Shown piece by piece: positions 4,978-8,580 of a stretch of DNA of 8,580 bases. The number at the start of each line of letters is the position of its first letter. The stretch's first letter is position 1. The notes below the pieces were generated by a model, which saw only the letters and a program-made list of their open reading frames with translations, was not told the origin of the DNA and searched no databases. This stretch comes from Candidatus Agathobaculum merdigallinarum. Lineage in GTDB: Bacteria; Bacillota; Clostridia; Oscillospirales; Butyricicoccaceae. The translations under genes and the position numbers were made by a program. The stretch is from assembly GCA_019115425.1 (NCBI GenBank), contig DXDO01000047.1:1-8580 (forward strand), read 5' to 3'.

Positions 4978-6750
4978 ATGATGAAACGATTCGGGAAAAA
5001 ACTGCTTTCGCTGGTTTTGGCGGCGGTGATGCTGTGCGGCGCGCTTCCTGCGGCGCTCGCAGTGGACACCGAGCCGCCATTGTATGAGCAGTTCAGCTGT
5101 GCGTCGCCGGAGGAGTTTATACAGACTTACGGCGCGGGGCGCTGGGACTACGACACCTTTGCCGACCGCTGTCGGCAGCATTATGAGGCGATTCTGGCCG
5201 ATCCGCAGATCGCGCTCGACTATTATGGCTATGCCAGCCTGGAAGAACTGGATCAGGACATCGCTGAGTGGCAGGCTTGGGGAAACCGCGAGGAGTTTTA
5301 TCGAAACACGGCGGTCAGCCTGACCTGGGATGATGAATGGGCGTTTGTCCCGCCGCTCTCCGTGCAGCTGGACGGCGAGACCGTGGACTTTCCGGATGCG
5401 CAGCCGGAAGCGGTGTCAGGCCGCACGATGGTGCCCTTCCGCGCGATTGCGGAGGCGCTGGGCGCGCAGGTCAGTTATGCCGATGGCAGCGTGACCGCGG
5501 AGAAGGACGGTATCCGGTATGCATTTGCGCTCGGCATCGACCGGATGCGGGTGTCGGACGCAAAGGCGGGCACATCGACAGAGGTGCAGATGGACGCCGC
5601 GCCCTACCAGAAGAACGGACGCACCTACGTTCCGGTGCGCTTTTTTGCCGAGGCGTTCGGCCTGACCGTCCGGTGGGATGCGCGTGAGCAGACCGCAGTG
5701 CTGTATGACCGTGACGCGCTCATCGCGGAGCTGGACGAGCGGTTTACCGTGGTCAACGAGTGGCTGGCCGCGCAGCCCGTGTACGATGGGGAACAGGCGC
5801 TGTACACCGCCGCGGCGATCCGCGTGCTGTACACAGCGTTGAACTCCATCGACGGGGATGAGCAGTATACTCTGCTGGACGGCACGGTCGAGGTCGTCTC
5901 ACAAGGGCAGAGCATGGAGATGGACATCCAGCTGGATATCTATGCACTGGTGCAGATGATCGCAGAGCAGAGCGGCCGGATAGTTGGCGAGGAACTGGCG
6001 CAGCAGGTAGAGCAGATACAGGAGCAGCTGGAAAACGTGCGGTTTGAGATGATCTACGACGCGGACGCCGATACACTTTATCTGCGCTGTCCGCTGCTGT
6101 TCGATCTGCTCACCGCGGCTGCGCTGGACGGAGCCGGTGCGGACATTGCGCCGGAGACATGGTTCCGAGTGGAGAACCTGATGGAGAACGCGCTGGGGCT
6201 GACCGGCGAGGAGGTATCGGACGGCCTTGCGGCGATGAGCAGCGGGCTGACCGTCGGCGGCCTGCTGCTGGCGCAGACAGAGCAGAATTGCGAAGTCTGG
6301 GGCAACTACAGCGAGCTGTGGTATAATGCGCATTGGGACGCCGATCAGATGGCAGGATACGCGGCGGATGATAAATTTACGCAGAGCGGCGCGCGGTATA
6401 CGGCGGCGCTGGAGAATTCTTCTGAGGATACGGAATGGGGGCAAAGCTACTATATAAAAGGGGCGTATACGCTCGATACGCAGTCCGGCGCAGTCACGGG
6501 CGCATTCGAGATACGGGATACGACTTCGTACAGCGATACGCTGGCCACCTATTCGTTTGAGCTGACGGCCGCCTCCGGGCAGATCGCGATTTCCGTGCAC
6601 GAGAAAAACCAGAGCATCACGCAGATCATGATCGATATAACGCAGGAGGCTTTAGACACCGCCCCGGCGGCGCAGCCGCCCGAGGGTGATCCTGTGATCG
6701 ATCTGGTAGACTGGTATGAAGGCCTTTGGCCGGCGGAACAACCCGCCTGA
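4978..6750 (+). CDS. secreted stalk-domain (copper amine oxidase N-terminal-like) protein
   Basis: A classical signal peptide (residues 1-28, basic MMKRFGKK then a hydrophobic core, cleavage after PAALA) starts this 590-residue exported protein. Residues about 127-245 form one copper-amine-oxidase N-terminal-like stalk domain, shown by the paired blocks GRTMVPFRAIAEALGA (148-163) and GRTYVPVRFFAEAFGL (214-229), each followed by a strand with V-x-W/Y and a T-A-x-x pattern. This domain is common on Firmicutes surface proteins and has no catalytic copper site. Residues 29-120 are acidic and tyrosine/tryptophan-rich; 245-590 contain a long beta-rich region of unknown function and a proline-rich acidic tail. 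No LPXTG anchor, SLH domain or canonical lipobox (the Cys20 context VMLC lacks a small residue before Cys) is visible, so release or non-covalent wall association is likely. GAGGGG serves ATG 4978 or 4981. Function unknown. Confidence 0.85.
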   Translation: MMKRFGKKLLSLVLAAVMLCGALPAALAVDTEPPLYEQFSCASPEEFIQTYGAGRWDYDTFADRCRQHYEAILADPQIALDYYGYASLEELDQDIAEWQAWGNREEFYRNTAVSLTWDDEWAFVPPLSVQLDGETVDFPDAQPEAVSGRTMVPFRAIAEALGAQVSYADGSVTAEKDGIRYAFALGIDRMRVSDAKAGTSTEVQMDAAPYQKNGRTYVPVRFFAEAFGLTVRWDAREQTAVLYDRDALIAELDERFTVVNEWLAAQPVYDGEQALYTAAAIRVLYTALNSIDGDEQYTLLDGTVEVVSQGQSMEMDIQLDIYALVQMIAEQSGRIVGEELAQQVEQIQEQLENVRFEMIYDADADTLYLRCPLLFDLLTAAALDGAGADIAPETWFRVENLMENALGLTGEEVSDGLAAMSSGLTVGGLLLAQTEQNCEVWGNYSELWYNAHWDADQMAGYAADDKFTQSGARYTAALENSSEDTEWGQSYYIKGAYTLDTQSGAVTGAFEIRDTTSYSDTLATYSFELTAASGQIAISVHEKNQSITQIMIDITQEALDTAPAAQPPEGDPVIDLVDWYEGLWPAEQPA

Positions 6751-6777
6751 TGCATGCGCCGCCGCGCGCATAAAATA

Positions 6778-6805
6778 GAAAGCGGGCGCGGCAGCGCCCG
6801 CTTTC
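6778..6805. terminator. first of two tandem hairpins, convergent intergenic
   Basis: GAAAGCGGGCGC (6778-6789) pairs perfectly with GCGCCCGCTTTC (6794-6805) around GGCA. Its tail is CTTTCAT, a short U-tract, so termination by this hairpin alone may be partial on the plus strand. Confidence 0.75.
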
Positions 6806-6838
6806 ATAAAAACGCAGGGCGCGCACCTGCGTTTTTAT
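6806..6838. terminator. second tandem hairpin, bidirectional terminator
   Basis: ATAAAAACGCAGG (6806-6818) pairs perfectly with 6826-6838 around a seven-base GCGCGCA loop, with A5 and T5 tracts on the two sides. It directly abuts the preceding hairpin. Together they insulate the convergent stalk-protein and BofC-like genes. A further short dyad, ACAGGT/ACCTGT, lies at 6839-6856. Confidence 0.85.
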
Positions 6839-6870
6839 ACAGGTGATGGAACCTGTACGGTTGATCGAAG

Positions 6871-7203
6871 TTACGATCCGTAGTCCTCCAGCAGCTTGGC
6901 GAGCGCTTCGGCGTCGGCCAGCACGACGCCCTCCTCGAGCGCATCGCGGTCGGCGGCGGGCAGGGTGCGGGTATCGATCTCCGTGCGGATGACCACCTCG
7001 CCGCCGCGCGAGATCACCAGCAGGTGATCCTCGGTTTGCGCCACATAGGGGATTTCCGCAGTGCTGACCGGCATCGCGGCGGGCGTAAAATAGGTGCGCG
7101 CGGCAAAAAAAACGCTCAAAAGCGCTGCAATGCAGGCGAGCGCCGCAATGCGTCTTTGACGGCGCGCCCGCTGCAGTGCAAGCATGTAAAAACCCTGCAA
7201 CAT
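6871..7203 (-). CDS. small membrane protein with BofC-C-terminal-like domain
   Basis: Start ATG 7203 is fixed by GGGGGAGG seven bases upstream; upstream in-frame starts have nothing comparable. The 110-residue product has a very basic N-terminus (QRARRQRR, 11-18), one membrane segment (19-36) and an extracytoplasmic part. Residues 52-110 follow the pattern of the C-terminal domain of BofC and its small Clostridia relatives: a strand beginning YVAQ, HLLVISRGGEVV, a turn leading to TRTLPAADRDALEEGVVL (LPxxDxxxLxxGV) and the final helix ALAKLLEDYGS, close to the usual LxxLIEDYTS ending. In Bacillus, BofC acts in the forespore-mother cell space to limit SpoIVB signalling; whether these short, single-domain relatives do so is unknown. 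It is divergent from the class A PBP gene and convergent with the stalk-protein gene. Confidence 0.72.
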   Translation of the reverse strand: MLQGFYMLALQRARRQRRIAALACIAALLSVFFAARTYFTPAAMPVSTAEIPYVAQTEDHLLVISRGGEVVIRTEIDTRTLPAADRDALEEGVVLADAEALAKLLEDYGS

Positions 7204-7248
7204 GTTCAAACCTCCCCCGTTCCAAACGGATTTTCTCTGAGTATTCCC

Positions 7249-7290
7249 ACAAATTTGTAAAGTATTCTGTGATAGAAACAAAATTTGTTT
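7249..7290. promoter_or_regulatory. pair of ACAAA/TTTGT palindromes
   Basis: ACAAATTTGT (7249-7258) is a perfect palindrome. A near copy AAACAAA-A-TTTGTTT (7276-7290) follows with its centre about 30 bases away, roughly three helical turns. The second overlaps the -35 box of the plus-strand promoter at 7289-7294. They lie in the AT-rich segment between the divergent BofC-like and PBP genes and look like paired operators for a dimeric regulator, though an AT-rich segment can yield such palindromes by chance. Confidence 0.4.
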
Positions 7291-7317
7291 GGAATTTACG
7301 GAATAATGTGGTATAAT
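7289..7317 (+). promoter_or_regulatory. strong sigma-A promoter reading into the tandem repeats
   Basis: TATAAT (7312-7317) is a perfect -10 box preceded by TGG (extended TGn element), 17 bases after TTGGAA (7289-7294, four of six positions). Transcription would start near 7324, inside the loop of the first repeat unit. The transcript would cross the array and could reach the PBP gene as a roughly 410-base leader, or form a separate RNA. Confidence 0.7.
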
Positions 7318-7593
7318 AGCCGCAGAGCGTCTATTATACAAGATTTTCAAGATCATACCGCCGTCGCGGTATGATGGCCGCAGAGCGTCTGTCATACAAT
7401 ATTTTCAAGATGATATCACCGACACGGCATGATGGCCGCAGAGCGTCTGTCATACAATATTTTCAGATGATATCACCGACATGGTATGATGGACCCGGAA
7501 TGTCTGTGATACAATATTTCGAGATGATAACACCAACACGGCATGATGGACCTAGAACGTCGGCGATACAATGCGTTCACGACGGCATCGGCG
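7311..7593. repeat. five degenerate 57-58-bp tandem repeats
   Basis: Units start at 7311, 7369, 7427, 7484 and 7541 (58, 58, 57, 57 and about 53 bases). Each opens with G(T/C)AT(A/G)AT(A/G)G, an 11-base loop region and a complementary arm of the type CTGTCATAC, followed by AATATTTTCA and a GATGATATCACC-like spacer. Units 2 and 3 differ at only about three positions; units 4 and 5 diverge further, mostly in the loop. In unit 1 the arms GTATAATAG/CTATTATAC are a perfect 9-bp dyad; in unit 2 the changes keep all nine positions paired (one A-T to G-C exchange, two G-U). Later units lose pairs. Period is too short and spacers too similar for a CRISPR array. The array fills the intergenic region between the BofC-like and PBP genes and begins exactly at the -10 box. 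No known element is recognised. Confidence 0.85.
7352..7375. other. inter-unit perfect 9-bp dyad
   Basis: ATCATACCG (7352-7360) pairs perfectly with CGGTATGAT (7367-7375) around CCGTCG. The right arm overlaps the left arm of the unit-2 hairpin (7369-7377), so the two stem-loops are mutually exclusive in RNA. Corresponding junctions between later units keep only shorter, bulged versions (CCG/CGG plus ATCA/TGAT). Confidence 0.5.
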
Positions 7594-7594
7594 G

Positions 7595-7720
7595 AAGCGC
7601 CTTACGGGCGTTTGGGTGAAAATATGCCGCTGCGGCATAATATAACCACCTTGTGTTGGGAACAAATCGGATGCCGCCTGCGTCCGATGGGGTAAGACCC
7701 TGCGGCAAAGTGCCGAAGGG
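7595..7720 (+). promoter_or_regulatory. structured leader before the PBP gene
   Basis: Four hairpins follow in order: AAGCGCC/GGCGTTT (7595-7601 with 7607-7613, loop TTACG), the near-continuous palindrome TATGCCGC-T-GCGGCATA (7623-7639), ATCGGATGC/GCGTCCGAT (7666-7674 with 7680-7688, one G-U), and CCCTGCGGCA/TGCCGAAGGG (7698-7707 with 7711-7720, one G-A mismatch). The last ends two bases before the ribosome site AAGGAGGAG (7722-7730). A weak promoter TTGGGT-18-CATAAT (7612-7641) overlaps the second. I cannot match this to a named riboswitch. Confidence 0.4.
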
Positions 7721-7735
7721 CAAGGAGGAGACCGA

Positions 7736-8580
7736 ATGGCAACTGGCAAGAAAAGAAAATATGGCGTCTGGCATGTGATATCCCGCGCGCTGCTGACGCT
7801 GCTGCTGATCGGTGTGCTTTGCGCCTGTTTCTGTGGCATTGCGTTTGCATATTATGTCCATACCTATATCAATCCCTCTGCGCAGGAGACGGCGGTCGAA
7901 CTGAGCAACGGGCTTGGCCTGAACCTGAATACATTTATCTATGCGACCAATCCGGAGACCGGCGAACAAATGCTGTACGAGACCGTGCGCGGCACGGAGA
8001 GCCGCGAATGGGTCAGCAGCGACAAGATCCCGCAGGACCTCAAGGATGCGGTGGTCGCCATTGAGGACGAGCGGTTTTATTCGCATAACGGCGTGGACTG
8101 GTGGCGCACGGCGCAGGCCATTGTCAACTGGCTGGTCGGTGACGATCAGTTCGGTGGCTCGACCATCACCCAGCAGCTGATTAAAAATGCAACCGACGAG
8201 GACGATTACTCGGTCAAGCGCAAGCTCAATGAGATCTTCCGCGCGCTCGCGCTGGAAAAAGAGATCGGCGATAAGGACCGTATTCTGGAGATGTATCTGA
8301 ATACGATCTACCTCGGCTACGGCTGCGGCGGCGTGCAGACCGCGGCAGACCGTTACTTCGGCAAGGATGTGTCCGAGCTGACGCTTGCGGAATGCGCTGT
8401 GCTCGCCGGATTGACCAACAACCCTTCGGTTTATGATGTGTACAACCACCCGGAGAAGGTCAAGGAGCGCCAGGAGCTGATCCTGGCACAGATGCTCGAG
8501 CAGGGCATGATTGACCAGGCGACACATGACGCGGCCGTGGCGGAGGAACTCAACTACCGCCCGTATGAGGACTATGTGGA
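7736..8580 (+). CDS. class A penicillin-binding protein, N-terminal part (cut by window end)
   Basis: The first 281 codons are present and remain open at the window edge. A basic cytoplasmic tip (MATGKKRKYG) precedes a membrane anchor (about residues 16-40). Residues about 90-270 are a glycosyltransferase family 51 domain, which polymerises lipid II into glycan strands outside the membrane. Motifs in order: EDERFYSHNG (110-119, catalytic Glu110), GGSTITQQLIKN (140-151), KRKLNEIFRALALEKEI (161-177, second Glu166) and RILEMYLNTIYLG (182-194). Full-length relatives continue with a transpeptidase domain carrying SxxK, SxN and KTG motifs, expected beyond 8580. ATG 7736 has an ideal AAGGAGGAG site at 7722-7730. 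It lies after a long structured leader with tandem repeats. The family call is firm; PBP1a versus another class A paralogue cannot be settled from this part. Confidence 0.93.
   Translation, partial: MATGKKRKYGVWHVISRALLTLLLIGVLCACFCGIAFAYYVHTYINPSAQETAVELSNGLGLNLNTFIYATNPETGEQMLYETVRGTESREWVSSDKIPQDLKDAVVAIEDERFYSHNGVDWWRTAQAIVNWLVGDDQFGGSTITQQLIKNATDEDDYSVKRKLNEIFRALALEKEIGDKDRILEMYLNTIYLGYGCGGVQTAADRYFGKDVSELTLAECAVLAGLTNNPSVYDVYNHPEKVKERQELILAQMLEQGMIDQATHDAAVAEELNYRPYEDYV

Noticed and set aside
7311..7593. CRISPR array
   Set aside because: Repeats are directly adjacent, the would-be spacers are themselves repeated, units decay progressively and no cas gene is near.
7371..7619. Open plus-strand frame of 82 codons across the repeats, giving a 19-residue periodic peptide (SVIQYFxMIxPT repeated)
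   Set aside because: The periodicity follows automatically from 57-base units. There is no ribosome binding site at the start. Between units 3 and 4, changes fall at codon positions 1, 2 and 3 about 6, 2 and 4 times, showing no third-position bias expected of a selected protein.
7690..7735. Riboswitch resemblance in GCCGAAGGGCAAGGAGG before the PBP gene
   Set aside because: It superficially recalls conserved pieces of glycine or cobalamin riboswitches, but the rest of those consensus structures is absent.
7577..8527. Long minus-strand open frame opposite the PBP gene
   Set aside because: It is the antisense shadow of a gene with all four GT51 motifs and an ideal ribosome binding site.

Overview
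The window looks like chromosomal DNA of a GC-rich, Gram-positive, probably spore-forming Clostridia member (Oscillospirales/Butyricicoccus-Agathobaculum-like; the exact taxon is inferred). The basis is consensus sigma-A promoters, strong purine-rich ribosome binding sites, many U-tract hairpin terminators, and gene families typical of Clostridia: a PdaA-type deacetylase, a BofC-like protein, a stalk-domain secreted protein, a ferredoxin-type DUF362 protein and a class A penicillin-binding protein. I see no transposase, integrase, phage gene, CRISPR array, tRNA or rRNA.

Layout. Positions 1-231 hold no gene; they end in a clear promoter for a membrane-anchored N-acetylmuramoyl-L-alanine amidase (232-933, +). 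A terminator then overlaps the promoter of a two-gene unit: DAHP synthase aroF (1094-2113, +) and a small membrane protein (2110-2448, +) joined to it by a four-base stop/start overlap. A bidirectional terminator separates this from a convergent DUF362/2[4Fe-4S] protein (2499-3620, -). Next comes a minus-strand pair: a PdaA-like polysaccharide deacetylase (3986-4816) and a small ribbon-helix-helix-like ORF (3738-3989), joined by an ATGA overlap and closed by a perfect 21-bp hairpin. Divergent to pdaA is a 590-residue secreted stalk-domain protein (4978-6750, +). Two tandem hairpins part it from a small BofC-C-terminal-like membrane protein (6871-7203, -). Between that gene and the class A PBP gene (7736 to the window end, +) lie 532 non-coding bases.

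This last intergenic region is the most unusual part. A strong sigma-A promoter (7289-7317) has its -10 box inside the left arm of a perfect inverted repeat, which is also the first unit of five 57-58-bp tandem repeats (7311-7593). The repeats become progressively more degenerate toward the PBP gene. Each can form a stem-loop, and the unit junctions can form competing stem-loops. Three or four more hairpins follow before the PBP ribosome binding site.

Functional theme: at least three of the eight genes act on peptidoglycan (amidase, deacetylase, bifunctional PBP). Two more are secreted or membrane proteins of unknown role with sporulation or envelope relatives. aroF (aromatic amino acid synthesis) and the DUF362 ferredoxin protein are metabolic. 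The gene content itself is ordinary for the group; the novelty candidates are the repeat array, the short coupled ORFs and the intergenic dyads.
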